A stretch of DNA of 64,000 nucleotides from JAFAYN01 sp963733105 (GCA_963733105.1 CAVTCB010000016.1:124001-188000), one strand, 5' to 3'. Counted from the first letter of the stretch, positions 7,205 through 16,783 are shown. Numbers and translations: made by a program. Notes: generated from the sequence alone by a model not told the origin.

Positions 7205-7534
7205 ATGTACGACCATGACATGTCCAGGAGGCGTAGACTGACCGGGTCCGGGCCGGAGCGTACCGCGGGCTCCGCGGCCGATGGGGAGGCCGCAGGCGGC
7301 GAGGGGGGGGAAGAGCCGCACTCGGGGCGCCTCCTCCGCATCGCCACCAGCTGCCCGCGGTGCGGCTCGCGCCCCGCGCTGCGCATCACCGAGGAGGCGG
7401 CCCGCGGGCTGGGCGGGCACGCGCAGCGCACCCGGCTGGGGACGTACCAGTGCCAGCACCGCGGGTGCAAGACCATCTACGACCTGTACCTCACGCGCGG
7501 CCTGCTCAACGAGGAGCTGGGCGGCGTCGCGTGA
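7205..7534 (+). CDS. Ogr/Delta-like zinc-finger late-gene activator, copy 2
   Basis: This 109-residue protein has C50-x2-C53 and C83-x4-C88, with the same 29-residue spacing as the protein at 1922-2164. The finger sequence is nearly the same (CPRCGSRPALRI, then GTYQCQHRGCKTIYDL). A longer N-terminal Gly/Glu-rich arm differs. P2 Ogr-type proteins activate late transcription. The ATG at 7205 has a CAGGAG site 8 bases upstream. Two small membrane-protein genes follow closely, so this copy may drive or belong to a lysis-like unit. Two diverged copies in one element suggest duplication or two late operons. Confidence 0.7.
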   Translation: MYDHDMSRRRRLTGSGPERTAGSAADGEAAGGEGGEEPHSGRLLRIATSCPRCGSRPALRITEEAARGLGGHAQRTRLGTYQCQHRGCKTIYDLYLTRGLLNEELGGVA

Positions 7535-7573
7535 CCGGGCATACATCCATCACCGTGATTCCAGGAGGGCCCC

Positions 7574-7822
7574 ATGCAACGGATCTACGCGCGGGTCGGC
7601 GGCCGGAAGGTGTTCGCCCAGTACCTGGCGCTCTCGCTGCTCACCGGGATGGCCTTCGCGCTGCGGGCCGACTTCTCGGAGTACGCGCTGGCGGTCGGTG
7701 GGGTGCTGGGGATCGCCGTCGGCGGGATCGCCTACGAGGACGCGCAGCGCCAGCGGGCCCGCGCCGCCTGCTGCCCCGACGGCGGGGAGGCCGCCGAGCC
7801 CCCGGGCGGGGGGGGCGGATGA
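7574..7822 (+). CDS. Small membrane protein, holin-like candidate
   Basis: This 82-residue protein begins with a basic segment (MQRIYARVGGRKVF). Two hydrophobic stretches follow, at about residues 15-30 and 38-54, separated by an acidic turn, and the C-terminus is polar and Gly-rich with a CC pair. Size and topology suit a phage holin, but no family is recognisable by eye. AGGAGG lies 7 bases before the ATG. The stop overlaps the next start as ATGA, so the pair is co-translated. Confidence 0.45.
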   Translation: MQRIYARVGGRKVFAQYLALSLLTGMAFALRADFSEYALAVGGVLGIAVGGIAYEDAQRQRARAACCPDGGEAAEPPGGGGG

Positions 7823-8403
7823 CTGCCGCCGCCCGGGACACCGTCCCCTACCCCGGCCTCCCCCGCCCGGGAGGGAGCACCTACGCCGGGGAGGCCGGGC
7901 TCGCCCTCCCGCAGGTGGGCGGGGACGTCGCCGGGCAGCCGGCCGACGTGCTGAACACCGTCGGGCTCGCCCTCCTGGCCTACGGGCTGGTGCAGCTCCT
8001 CTCCAAGGTGGTGGACCGCCTCCCGCTCTGGCGCGCCGGGGGGGGGCACGACACGGCCGCCGTCGCGGGCTTCGTGGCCGACGACCGCAAGCGGCTGGAC
8101 CGCCTGGTGGAGCTGGTGGTCGCGGACCACGAGCGGATCCAGCGGATCGGCGAGGAGATCCGCGAGATCCACGAGCACACGCGCTGGCTGGGCGAGCAGC
8201 GCCACCGGGTGGACGCCCGCGACGGCGAGCCCATCTGGCAGTGCAAGGCGCGCGCGGTGGTGGACCAGGCGGCCACCAACCAGCGGCTGATCGGCCAGGC
8301 GCTGGACGAGCTGCGCACCGTGCAGACCAAGCTGGACGACACGCTCCGGAAGCTGCGTGCGCTGTGGGTGCGGGTGGGGCGGCGTCGTAACGACTCCCGG
8401 TGA
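7819..8403 (+). CDS. Single-span membrane protein with coiled-coil tail
   Basis: This 194-residue protein has one hydrophobic segment (VLNTVGLALLAYGLVQLLS, about residues 45-63). A long charged helical region follows (residues 80-180) containing ADHERIQRIGEEIREIHEH, which should form a coiled coil. It overlaps the preceding small membrane gene by four bases. The location at the end of the phage-derived unit suggests a role in lysis or membrane anchoring. No catalytic motif is visible and no specific function is claimed. Confidence 0.45.
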   Translation: MTAAARDTVPYPGLPRPGGSTYAGEAGLALPQVGGDVAGQPADVLNTVGLALLAYGLVQLLSKVVDRLPLWRAGGGHDTAAVAGFVADDRKRLDRLVELVVADHERIQRIGEEIREIHEHTRWLGEQRHRVDARDGEPIWQCKARAVVDQAATNQRLIGQALDELRTVQTKLDDTLRKLRALWVRVGRRRNDSR

Positions 8404-8410
8404 TGTTCGG

Positions 8411-8550
8411 GTTCGGGCGTGCCCCCCGCTGGCGCGGGGGTCGGGCTGCGGCTCCGTAAGGCAGCAAACAACGCTGCCTAACGGAGTCGAGTCCCGCGCA
8501 AACAGCCGCGCGGGTCTCGCCCCTCCGGGCTCGCATCCCTCACGCAACTG
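8411..8550 (+). repeat. Structured intergenic repeat, copy A (module 1 only)
   Basis: This copy runs from GGGCGTGCCCCCCGCTGG to CTCACGCAACTG. Stem II inner arms are AGGCAGC and GCTGCCT, bounded by CTCCGT and ACGGAG. Stem III is CCCGCGC with GCGCGGG. It sits between convergent gene ends. Copies B, C and D have different but still complementary arms. Confidence 0.85.
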
Positions 8551-8580
8551 CTTGCCGTATCGGTAGTTCTGTAGTTGCCG

Positions 8581-8701
8581 TGCTCCCCTCCCCCCTTGTG
8601 GGGGAGGGGTCGGGGGTGGGGGGTGCGAAGGGCCGGCCCCACCGTGGAGCCGGCCCTTCGCCGTTGCCTGCTGTCCCCTGTTCCCTGTCCCCTGTCCCCT
8701 G
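8581..8701. repeat. C-rich hairpin, long inverted repeat and CCCTGTTCCCTGT tandem array
   Basis: A CTCCCCTCCCCCCTTGTGGG hairpin is followed by a GAAGGGCCGGC/GCCGGCCCTTC stem near 8628-8660, which could end fadI transcription. Then come tandem CTGTCCCC/TGTTCCC units at 8671-8701. The same 7-bp units recur at 14500-14577. Confidence 0.6.
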
Positions 8702-8704
8702 CCG

Positions 8705-9997
8705 TTACTCCCGCTCCACGATCATCACGAAGCCCATCGCGCCGGCGGCGCACACCGAGATCATCCCGAACTGGCCGCCGCGGCGCTTCAGCTCCTCCAG
8801 CAGGGTGATGGTGATCCGGCCGCCCGTCGCGCCGAAGGGGTGGCCGATGGCGATGGAGCCGCCCATCACGTTGATCCGGTCCTCGTCGGGAACGCCGATG
8901 GCCCTGTCGCGTCCCAGCCGCTCCTTCGCGATCCGGTCCGACTGGAACCACTGCAGGTTGGAGAGCACCTGCGCCGCGAACGCCTCGTGGATCTCCAGCA
9001 GGTCCACGTCCTTCATGGTGATCCCCGCCCGGTCCAGCGCCGTCGGGGCCGCGTACACCGGGCCCTGGAGGAGCTGGTCCGAGGGGGCCAGCGAGGCGTA
9101 GGCGTAGGAGCGGATGTAGCCCAGCGGCTCGTACCCCAGCGCCTTCGCCCTCTCCTCGCTCATCAGCAGCACCGCCGATGCCCCGTCCGTCAGCGGCGAG
9201 GCGTTCCCCGCCGTCACCGTCCCGTACTTCCGGTCGAACACCGGCTTCAGCGTGGACAGCTTCTCCAGCGAGGTGTCCGCGCGGATCCCGTTGTCCTGCG
9301 TCACCACCTCCTCGTACTTCGGCGGGATGAAGACCGGGGCGATCTCCCGCGTCAGCCGCCCGTCCGCCGTGGCCGCCGCCGCCAGCCGGTGCGAGCGGAA
9401 GGCCCAGCGGTCCTGCTCCTCGCGCGAGATCCCGTTCTCCTGCGCCATCTTCTCCGCCGACTCGCCCATGGTGAGCCCCGTCGTGGGCTCCGCGATCGCC
9501 GGGGTGATCGGGGCCAGGTGGCGCGGGCGGATCGCCGCGAACGCCGCCACCCGCTCCCCCAGCGAGCGGGCCTTGGAGGCGCGCACCATCGCGTTGCGCA
9601 TCTCCGGGGAGAAGAGGATGGGGACGTCGGTGAGCGACTCCGCCCCCCCGGCGATCACCACCTCCGCCTGCCCCGCCATGATCTGCTCGGCGCCCGAGGT
9701 GATGGCCTGGTTGGAGGAGGCGCAGGCGCGCCCCACCGTGAAGGCCGGCACCGAGGGCGGGATCCCCGCGCCCAGCGTCACCTCCCGCGCGATGTTGGGC
9801 TCCTGGACCGACTGCACCACCGTCCCGTACACCACGTGGTCCACCACCCCCACGTCCAGGTCGGTCCGGGAGATCAGCTCGCGCACCGCCGTCTTCCCCA
9901 GCTCCACCGCCGACAGGTTCCGGAACACCGTCCCGGACCTGGCGAACGGCGTCCGGCACCCGCTCACGATGGCGACCCTGCGCCCGTTTCCGTTCAT
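8705..9997 (-). CDS. fadI: Acetyl-CoA C-acyltransferase (thiolase), FadI type
   Basis: This 430-residue protein aligns along its length with FadI thiolases, which cleave 3-ketoacyl-CoA in beta-oxidation. The opening RRVAIVSGCRTPFARSGT, the nucleophile C92 in GRACASSNQA, a HEAFAAQ histidine block, GGSIAIGHPFGATG, and the acid/base cysteine in VCAAGAMGF are all present. The ATG at 9997 follows a GGAGAGG site. It is monocistronic here, with no fadJ partner in the window, so the multifunctional alpha subunit must be elsewhere. The gene end faces the phage-derived region across repeat A. Confidence 0.92.
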   Translation of the reverse strand: MNGNGRRVAIVSGCRTPFARSGTVFRNLSAVELGKTAVRELISRTDLDVGVVDHVVYGTVVQSVQEPNIAREVTLGAGIPPSVPAFTVGRACASSNQAITSGAEQIMAGQAEVVIAGGAESLTDVPILFSPEMRNAMVRASKARSLGERVAAFAAIRPRHLAPITPAIAEPTTGLTMGESAEKMAQENGISREEQDRWAFRSHRLAAAATADGRLTREIAPVFIPPKYEEVVTQDNGIRADTSLEKLSTLKPVFDRKYGTVTAGNASPLTDGASAVLLMSEERAKALGYEPLGYIRSYAYASLAPSDQLLQGPVYAAPTALDRAGITMKDVDLLEIHEAFAAQVLSNLQWFQSDRIAKERLGRDRAIGVPDEDRINVMGGSIAIGHPFGATGGRITITLLEELKRRGGQFGMISVCAAGAMGFVMIVERE

Positions 9998-10047
9998 CTG
10001 GCCTCTCCTCCGGTGTGTCCGTCGCGCCCGCCCCGGCCCGCCGCGCC

Positions 10048-10092
10048 GCAAGAAAAGAGCGAGGCCCACCAATGTTCTGGTGAGCCCCGCTC
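10048..10092 (-). terminator. Intrinsic terminator of the suf-NYN operon
   Basis: On the minus strand a 15-bp stem, 10092-10078 with 10071-10057, encloses a 6-base loop and is followed by TTTTCTT. It lies downstream of the NYN gene stop at 10125 and before fadI. Confidence 0.8.
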
Positions 10093-10124
10093 AATACAAG
10101 AGGCAGCCCCGCTCCGCGCCGGGG

Positions 10125-10952
10125 CTACGCCTCGTCCGCCACGGGCGCGGGTACGGGCGCGGCCGGCGCCTCCGCGGCGGGGGCCTCGGCCGCGATCTCG
10201 CGCGGCGGCTCGCGGCGGTACGCCGGGCGGTCGTACCCGTAGTCCCGCGAATCCCGCCGGACCGGCGCCTGCTCCTCGCCGCCCCCCTCCCGCGGCTCGC
10301 GGCGGATGCCGGAGTACGGGCGGTGCTCCCGCTCGATCGACTTGCGGATGCTCTCGATGGGGATGAACTCGTCCGCCGCGTCCAGCAGGTCGTCGCTGGC
10401 GCGGTAGCGCGCGTTGCGGAACGCCTCCTCGCTCTGCGTGGAGACCACCGCCACCCGCACCCCCCGCTTGGCCACCGCGTCCACCAGCGGGACGAAGTCC
10501 CCGTCGCCCGACACCAGGACGATCCGGTCCACCTTGTCGGCCAGGGTGAGCATGTCGATGGCCAGCTCCAGGTCCAGGTCGGCCTTGATGGTCACGTCCT
10601 CCCCCTCGTCGCGCACCACCCGCACCGGCTTCCGCACCACCCGGTAGCCGTTGCGGTTCAGGAAGCGCCAGAAGGCCCGCTCCCCGTCGCGCTGCACCTC
10701 CATCTCCCGCTGCTTGGTGTGGGGGTCCGGCGCGCTGGTGAGGCGCACGTAGCGGGAGATCGCCGAGTCGTCCCACTCCCCGGTGTAGAAGTACGCCCGC
10801 ACCAGGATCCCGTTCTCGGAGAAGTGGCGCAGGAGCTTGGTGTAGTCCACCCGCAGCCCGAACGACTCGTAGGTCGCGTAGCGGAAGTTCCAGCCGTCTA
10901 TGAAGATGGCGACCCGCTGGTGGGGCGCCCCGCCCGTTCCTTGTAGCGTCAC
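10125..10952 (-). CDS. NYN-domain (LabA/DUF88-like) putative RNase
   Basis: This 275-residue protein has PIN-like NYN motifs: an N-terminal FIDGWNF aspartate, a central DLELAIDML acidic pair, and LVSGDGDFVPLVDAV. These supply the metal-binding aspartates of this nuclease fold. The C-terminal 80 residues are Arg/Glu and then Pro/Ala-rich and probably disordered. The start is GTG at 10952 with GAGGA upstream, and it overlaps the sufU stop as GTGA, so it is translationally coupled to the Fe-S operon. Family members act on RNA. Why one sits in a suf operon is unknown. Confidence 0.8.
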   Translation of the reverse strand: MTLQGTGGAPHQRVAIFIDGWNFRYATYESFGLRVDYTKLLRHFSENGILVRAYFYTGEWDDSAISRYVRLTSAPDPHTKQREMEVQRDGERAFWRFLNRNGYRVVRKPVRVVRDEGEDVTIKADLDLELAIDMLTLADKVDRIVLVSGDGDFVPLVDAVAKRGVRVAVVSTQSEEAFRNARYRASDDLLDAADEFIPIESIRKSIEREHRPYSGIRREPREGGGEEQAPVRRDSRDYGYDRPAYRREPPREIAAEAPAAEAPAAPVPAPVADEA

Positions 10953-11422
10953 TCTGTGCTTCCTCGGTCTGTCTCGTGATTCGTGTCGCGGAGCTGCCGC
11001 TCCGCCTCCTCCAGCGCGTTCCACGCGAGCATCGCGCAGCGCACGCGCACCGGGAACCGGGCCACCCCCGCCAGCGCGCGGAGGTCCCCCAGCGCCTTGT
11101 CGCCGGCCGCCTCCGCGCTCCCGTGCAGCATCTCGCGGAAGCGCGCGGCCAGCGCGTCCGCCTCCTCCAGCCGCTTCCCCTCCAGGCGCTGCGCCATCAT
11201 GGACGCCGACGCCTGCGAGATGGAGCAGCCCTGCCCGGCGAAGCGCACCGACTCCACCACCCCGTCGCGGAGGCGGAGCTGCAGGACGATCTCGTCCCCG
11301 CAGGTGGGGTTGTTCATCCGCACCTCCACGTCCGGGGCCTCCAGCGTCCCCCGGTTCCGCGGGCGTCGGTAGTGCTCCAGGATGAGCTGCTGGTACAGCG
11401 CGTTGAGCGGGGCCTCGGCCAT
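10949..11422 (-). CDS. sufU: SufU Fe-S scaffold / sulfur-transfer protein
   Basis: This 157-residue protein has the IscU/SufU ligands C41 and D43 (PTCGD), C66 (GCSISQAS) and C129 (RVRCAMLAW), with the GKRLEEADAL insert region typical of SufU. SufU takes sulfur from SufS by zinc-ligand exchange. The gene follows sufS by 24 bases and overlaps the NYN gene by four. The ATG at 11422 has a GGAGG-type site. Confidence 0.92.
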   Translation of the reverse strand: MAEAPLNALYQQLILEHYRRPRNRGTLEAPDVEVRMNNPTCGDEIVLQLRLRDGVVESVRFAGQGCSISQASASMMAQRLEGKRLEEADALAARFREMLHGSAEAAGDKALGDLRALAGVARFPVRVRCAMLAWNALEEAERQLRDTNHETDRGSTE

Positions 11423-11446
11423 CCTGTCCTCCCTCCGGGTAGCCGG

Positions 11447-12709
11447 CTAGTAGCCGAACAGGTCGCGGGCGTGGTGCAGCCCCTCCACCAGCCGGTCCGC
11501 GTCCGCACGGGTGTTGTACAGGTAGAACGAGGCTCGGGCCGTGGACGACACCCCCAGCCTCCGCATCAGCGGCTGCGCGCAGTGGTGCCCCGCGCGCACC
11601 GCCACCCCCCGCGCGTCCAGGATGGTCGCCAGGTCGTGGGGGTGCACGTCCGCCAGGGTGAAGGAGACCACCCCCGAGCGCTCCGCCGGGTCGCGCGGCC
11701 CCCACACCCGGAGCTCCGGGACCTCCGCCAGCCGCTCCAGCGCGTACCCCACCAGCGCCCGCTCGTGCGCCAGGATGGCGTCGCGGCCGATCCCCGCCAG
11801 GAAGTCCGCCGCCGCGCCCAGCCCCACCGCCCCCGCGATGTGCGGCGTCCCCGCCTCGAACTTGTGGGGGAGCGGCGCCCAGGTGGACCCCTCCAGCTCC
11901 ACCACGTCGATCATGTCCCCGCCGCCCAGGAAGGGCGGCATCGCCTCCAGCAGCTCGCGCCGCCCCCACAGCCCGCCGATCCCCGTGGGGCCGCACATCT
12001 TGTGGCCCGAGAAGGCGTAGAAGTCGCACCCCAGCGACGGCACGTCCACGGGAAGATGGGGGGCCGACTGCGCCCCGTCCACCACCGTCACGGCCCCGAC
12101 GGTGCGTGCGCGCGCCGCGATCTCCCGCACCGGGTTCACCGTCCCCAGCGCGTTGGACACGTGCCCCACCGACACCAGCCGCGTCCGCTCCGTGAGCAGC
12201 TCGTCCAGCGCCGAAAGGTCCAGCCGCCCCTGGTCGTCCACGTCCAGGAAGCGGAGGCGGGCGCCGGTGCGCCGGGCCAGGAGCTGCCAGGGGACCAGGT
12301 TGGAGTGGTGCTCCATCACGGTGAGCAGCACCTCGTCCCCCGGGCCGAGGTTGGCCGCGCCCCAGCTGTTCGCCACCAGGTTCAGCCCCTCCGTGGTCCC
12401 CCGCGTCCAGAGCAGCTCCGCCGGGTCGGCGATCCCGAAGAGGGCCGCCACCTTCAGGCGCGCCCCCTCGTACGCCTCCGTGGCGCGGTTGGACAGCTCG
12501 TGCAGCCCCCGGTGCACGTTGGCGTTGTCGCGGCGGTAGAAGCCGTCCACCGCCTCCAGCACCGCGCGCGGCTTCTGCGTGGAGGCCGCGTTGTCCAGGT
12601 ACACCAGCGGGTGGCCGTTGACCTCCTGGTGCAGGGCGGGGAACTCCGCCCGGATGCGCTCCGCGTCCAGCGGCGCGGCGGCGGGAACGGCTTCGATGAG
12701 GGTGCTCAT
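11447..12709 (-). CDS. sufS: SufS cysteine desulfurase
   Basis: This 420-residue PLP enzyme contains K237 in FSGHKMCGPTG for the Schiff base, the EHHSNLVPW cofactor segment, and C378 in RAGHHCAQPLM, which carries the persulfide. It mobilises sulfur from cysteine for SufU and SufBCD. The length is normal for the family. The ATG at 12709 lies downstream of a strong hairpin at 12726-12774, which may separate its expression from the upstream suf genes. Confidence 0.95.
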   Translation of the reverse strand: MSTLIEAVPAAAPLDAERIRAEFPALHQEVNGHPLVYLDNAASTQKPRAVLEAVDGFYRRDNANVHRGLHELSNRATEAYEGARLKVAALFGIADPAELLWTRGTTEGLNLVANSWGAANLGPGDEVLLTVMEHHSNLVPWQLLARRTGARLRFLDVDDQGRLDLSALDELLTERTRLVSVGHVSNALGTVNPVREIAARARTVGAVTVVDGAQSAPHLPVDVPSLGCDFYAFSGHKMCGPTGIGGLWGRRELLEAMPPFLGGGDMIDVVELEGSTWAPLPHKFEAGTPHIAGAVGLGAAADFLAGIGRDAILAHERALVGYALERLAEVPELRVWGPRDPAERSGVVSFTLADVHPHDLATILDARGVAVRAGHHCAQPLMRRLGVSSTARASFYLYNTRADADRLVEGLHHARDLFGY

Positions 12710-12725
12710 GTCGTTTTCAGGAGAA

Positions 12726-12774
12726 AGGCGCGAGGCCGCACCCGCCCCGCGAAGGGGCGCGCGGCCTCGCGCCT
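12726..12774. terminator. Strong hairpin between Rieske gene and sufS
   Basis: AGGCGCGAGGCCGC (12726-12739) pairs perfectly with GCGGCCTCGCGCCT (12761-12774), with an inner GCCCC/GGGGC stem. On the minus strand it is followed by TTTCTCC. It is a weak terminator or an mRNA-processing hairpin inside the suf operon. Confidence 0.6.
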
Positions 12775-12790
12775 GGTTGTTTCCGGGGCT

Positions 12791-13108
12791 TTATGCCGGG
12801 AGGTCGACGTAGATCTCCTCCCCGTCCACCCGGCACGGGTACACCGGGATCGGGCGGGTGGCGGGGAGGCAGAGCGCCGCCCCCGTCCGCACGTCGAAGC
12901 GCGCCCCGTGCCACTCGCAGGTGATGGAGCATTCGTCCGTGTCCAGCTCGCCGTTGGAAAGCGGGAATTCCCGGTGCGAGCAGCGGTCCGCGAAGGCGTA
13001 CACCTCCCCGTCCACGCGCGCCAGGCAGATCCGCACCCCCTCCGCCTCCACCCCCTGCACCTCCCCCTCCGGGACCTCCGCGAGGGAGGCCACCCTGACG
13101 AGCGCCAC
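12791..13108 (-). CDS. Rieske [2Fe-2S] ferredoxin in the suf operon
   Basis: This 105-residue protein has both Rieske ligand pairs: C-S-H in DRCSHREFPL and C-E-W-H in ITCEWHGARFD, giving CxH and CxxH. It resembles the small NirD/BphF-type ferredoxins. The GTG at 13108 begins two bases after the sufD stop. Rieske genes occur next to sufS in several bacteria and probably serve electron supply or an early Fe-S client, but the partner is not shown here. It ends before the hairpin at 12726-12774. Confidence 0.88.
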   Translation of the reverse strand: MALVRVASLAEVPEGEVQGVEAEGVRICLARVDGEVYAFADRCSHREFPLSNGELDTDECSITCEWHGARFDVRTGAALCLPATRPIPVYPCRVDGEEIYVDLPA

Positions 13109-13110
13109 CG

Positions 13111-14461
13111 TCAGACCCCCCCGCCGGCCAGCTTGCGCTCCACCGCCCGCGTCAGCTCCTCGCGCACCTCGTCCAGCGGGAGCTGCACCAGCACCTCGCC
13201 GAAGAAGCCGAACACCACCAGCCGCACCGCCTCCGGCTTGGGGATGCCGCGGCTCAGGAGGTAGAACAGCTCCTCCTCGTCCAGCTGCCCCACCGTGGCC
13301 GCGTGCGAGCAGCGCACGTCGTCCGCCTGGATCTCCAGGTTGGGGAGCGAGTCCGCCCGCGCGTCCGCGCTGAGGATCAGGTTGCGGTTGGTCTGGTACG
13401 CGTCCGTGCGCTGCGCCCCCGGGTGCACCCGGATGAGCCCGCGGAACACCGAGCGGCCGCGGTCGCGGAGCGCCCCCTTGAAGAGGAGGTTGCTGGAGGC
13501 GTGCGGCGACGACGTGGTCCTGCAGCGTCTCGTGGTCGAAGTGCTGCGTCCCCTCCGCCACGTACAGCCCCAGCAGGTCCACGTGCGATCCCGGCTTCGC
13601 CAGGCGGCAGCGCACGTCGTTGCGGGTCACGTCGCCGCCCAGCGCCAGGTAGACCGCCGTCACGCGCGCGTCGCGCCCGGCCACCACCCGCTCCGTCCCC
13701 AGCGTCACCACCCCGGCGCCCCAGCGCTGCACCGACACGTAGGTGACCCGCGCCCCCTCCTCCGCGAACACCTCCACGGCGGGGACGGCCAGCGTCTGCC
13801 CGTCCAGGTCGGGGGAGGCCGCCTCGTCCACCAGCGAGAACTCCGCCCCCTGCTCCGCCACCACCAGCGTGCGCGGGAACACCGAGCCCCCCGCCTCGCC
13901 CAGCCAGCGGTAGGAGCGGAAGGGGGCCGCCACGCGGACGTCGCGGGGGACGTACAGGAAGAGCCCGCCCGTCCAGAAGGCCCCGTTCAGCGCCGCGAAC
14001 TTCCCCTCCTCCGGCGTGACCGCCGTCCCCAGCCAGCGCCGCACCAGCTCCGGGTGCTCGCGCACCGCCGCCTCCAGCGAGGTGAACACCACCCCCTGCG
14101 CGCGCAGCTCCTCCGGGAGCTCGCGGAGCGTCACCGAGCCGTCGGTCTGCGCCAGGCGCCCCGAGAAGCTCCCCCCCTCCGCCAGCACCTCGCGCAGCCC
14201 CTCGGGGAGCTCGTCCGCCGAGGCCACGGGGGGGGCCTCCTCCGCGAAGCCGAGCTGGTCCAGCCGCAGGAACGAGCCGACGTCGGTGTAGCGCCAGTCC
14301 TCCATGCGCGAGTCGGGCATGGGGGCCGCGGCGAAGGCGTCGTACGCCGCGAGCCGGGACTCCTGCAGCCAGTCGGACTCCACCTTGCGGGCGGAGAGGA
14401 TGTTGACCTGGTCGCGGGTGAAGACGCCTGTGCTCTCGCCCGCCACGGTTGTATCTGCCAC
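13111..14461 (-). pseudogene. sufD: sufD, frameshifted by one base
   Basis: This is the SufD subunit of the SufBC2D scaffold. The first part (14461 to about 13512) reads well from GTG (VADTTVAGES) through THFDHETLQDHV. There the frame breaks. Removing one base near 13511 (GTCGTCGCC to GTGTCGCC) restores VSPHASSNLLFKGALRDRG and continues to the stop at 13111, giving about 449 residues. The second half has the expected conserved end with DDVRCSHAATVGQLDEEELF. As SufD is normally needed, a sequencing error or very recent mutation is likely. Start codon and ribosome site are weak. Confidence 0.85.
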
Positions 14462-14499
14462 TTGTCGCGTATCTCTGGTTTGGTACCGCGTTTGAAGAG

Positions 14500-14577
14500 G
14501 GGACAGCGGACAGGGAACAGGGGACAGCAAGCGAACCGCAGTTGCAGGCTGTTCCCTGTCCCCTGTTCCCTGTTCCC
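14500..14577. repeat. Inverted CCCTGTTCCCTGT repeats between sufB and sufD
   Basis: Left arm 14500-14528 (GGACAGGGAACAGGGGACAG type) is complementary to right arm 14548-14577. The repeat covers the sufB stop and could form a long hairpin in the mRNA. The same units occur at 8671-8701. Confidence 0.75.
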
Positions 14578-15986
14578 TATCCTACCGATCCTTCCATCTC
14601 CAGCTCGATCAGCCGGTTCAGCTCCACGGCGTACTCCAGCGGGAGCTCCTTGGCGATCGGCTCGATGAAGCCGCGCACCACCATGGTGGCCGCCTCGTCC
14701 TCCGAGAGGCCGCGGCTCATCAGGTAGAAGAGCTGCTCGTCGCCGATCTTGGAGACCGTGGCCTCGTGGCCGATGGAGGCGTGCTCCTCCTCGATCTCGA
14801 TGTACGGGTAGGTGTCCGTGCGCGCCTCCTTGTCCAGCAGGAGCGCGTCGCACTCCACGTTGCTCCGCACGTGGTGCGCGCCCTTCTCCACCTTGAGGAG
14901 GCCGCGGTACGAGGAGCGCCCCGAGCCCCGCGAGATCGACTTGGAGACGATCCGCGACGAGGTGTGCGGCGCCATGTGGACCACCTTGCCGCCCGCGTCC
15001 TGGTGCTGGCCGGGGCCGGCGTAGGCGATGCTCAGGATCTCGCCGCGGGCGCCCTCGCCCATCAGGTAGCAGGACGGGTACTTCATGGTGAGCTTGGAGC
15101 CCAGGTTCCCGTCCACCCACTCCATGGTGGCGTTCTTCCCCACCATGGAGCGCTGCGTCACCAGGTTGTACACGTTGTGCGACCAGTTCTGGATGGTCGT
15201 GTACCGGGCGCGCGCGTTGTCCTTGACGATGATCTCGATGACCCCGGAGTGGAACGAGTCGCTGGAGTAGCTCGGCGCGGTGCATCCCTCGATGTACTGC
15301 ACCTCCGCCCCCTCCTCCACGATGATCAGGGTGCGCTCGAACTGCCCCATGCTCTCCGCGTTGATGCGGAAGTAGGCCTGGAGCGGCATGTCCAGCTTCA
15401 CCCCCTTGGGGATGTACACGAACGACCCGCCCGACCACACCGCCGTGTTCACCGCCGCGAAGAAGTTGTCGCGGAAGGGGACCACCGTGCCGAAGTGCTG
15501 GCGGACCAGCTCCTCGTGCTCGCGCAGGCCGTCGTCCATCCCCTTGAAGATGACGCCGGCCTTCTCCCACTCCTCCTTGAGGGAGTGGTACACCACCTCC
15601 GACTCGTACTGCGCCCCGGCGCCGGCCAGGAACTTCCGCTCCTGCTCCGGGATGCCCAGGCGCTCGAAGGTGTTCTTGATGTCCTCCGGGACCTCGTCCC
15701 ACGTCCGGCCCACGCGCTCGTTGGGGCGGATGTAGAAGTAGATCTCGTCGAAGTTCAGTCCCGAGAGGTCGCCCCCCCAGGTGGGCCAGGGGCGCTTCTG
15801 GGCGTGCTTCAGCGCCTTGAGGCGGAGGTCCAGCATCCACTGGGGCTCCCCCTTCTGGCTGGAGATCTCGCGCACGATCTCCTCGTTCAGCCCCTTGCGG
15901 GACTTGAACAGGTAGTTCTCCGGGTCGCTGAACCCGAACTTGTATTCGTCCAGCCCGAGCTGGGCTACGGCGTCGTTCTGCGGCAT
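14577..15986 (-). CDS. sufB: SufB Fe-S assembly scaffold
   Basis: This 469-residue protein is full length for SufB. It has the conserved AVNTAVWSGGSFVYIPKGV, EGCTAPSYSSDSFHSGVIEI, the RSSYRGLLKV strand and the NVECDALLLD cysteine block near the C-terminus. SufB with SufD and the SufC ATPase builds [4Fe-4S] clusters. The ATG at 15986 has an AGGAGG site. It follows sufC by 32 bases. The stop codon falls inside a repeated CCCTGTT element. Confidence 0.95.
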   Translation of the reverse strand: MPQNDAVAQLGLDEYKFGFSDPENYLFKSRKGLNEEIVREISSQKGEPQWMLDLRLKALKHAQKRPWPTWGGDLSGLNFDEIYFYIRPNERVGRTWDEVPEDIKNTFERLGIPEQERKFLAGAGAQYESEVVYHSLKEEWEKAGVIFKGMDDGLREHEELVRQHFGTVVPFRDNFFAAVNTAVWSGGSFVYIPKGVKLDMPLQAYFRINAESMGQFERTLIIVEEGAEVQYIEGCTAPSYSSDSFHSGVIEIIVKDNARARYTTIQNWSHNVYNLVTQRSMVGKNATMEWVDGNLGSKLTMKYPSCYLMGEGARGEILSIAYAGPGQHQDAGGKVVHMAPHTSSRIVSKSISRGSGRSSYRGLLKVEKGAHHVRSNVECDALLLDKEARTDTYPYIEIEEEHASIGHEATVSKIGDEQLFYLMSRGLSEDEAATMVVRGFIEPIAKELPLEYAVELNRLIELEMEGSVG

Positions 15987-16018
15987 GCTGCCTCCTTGAC
16001 TATGTTACCCTCGCGGGG

Positions 16019-16783
<765 letters not shown>

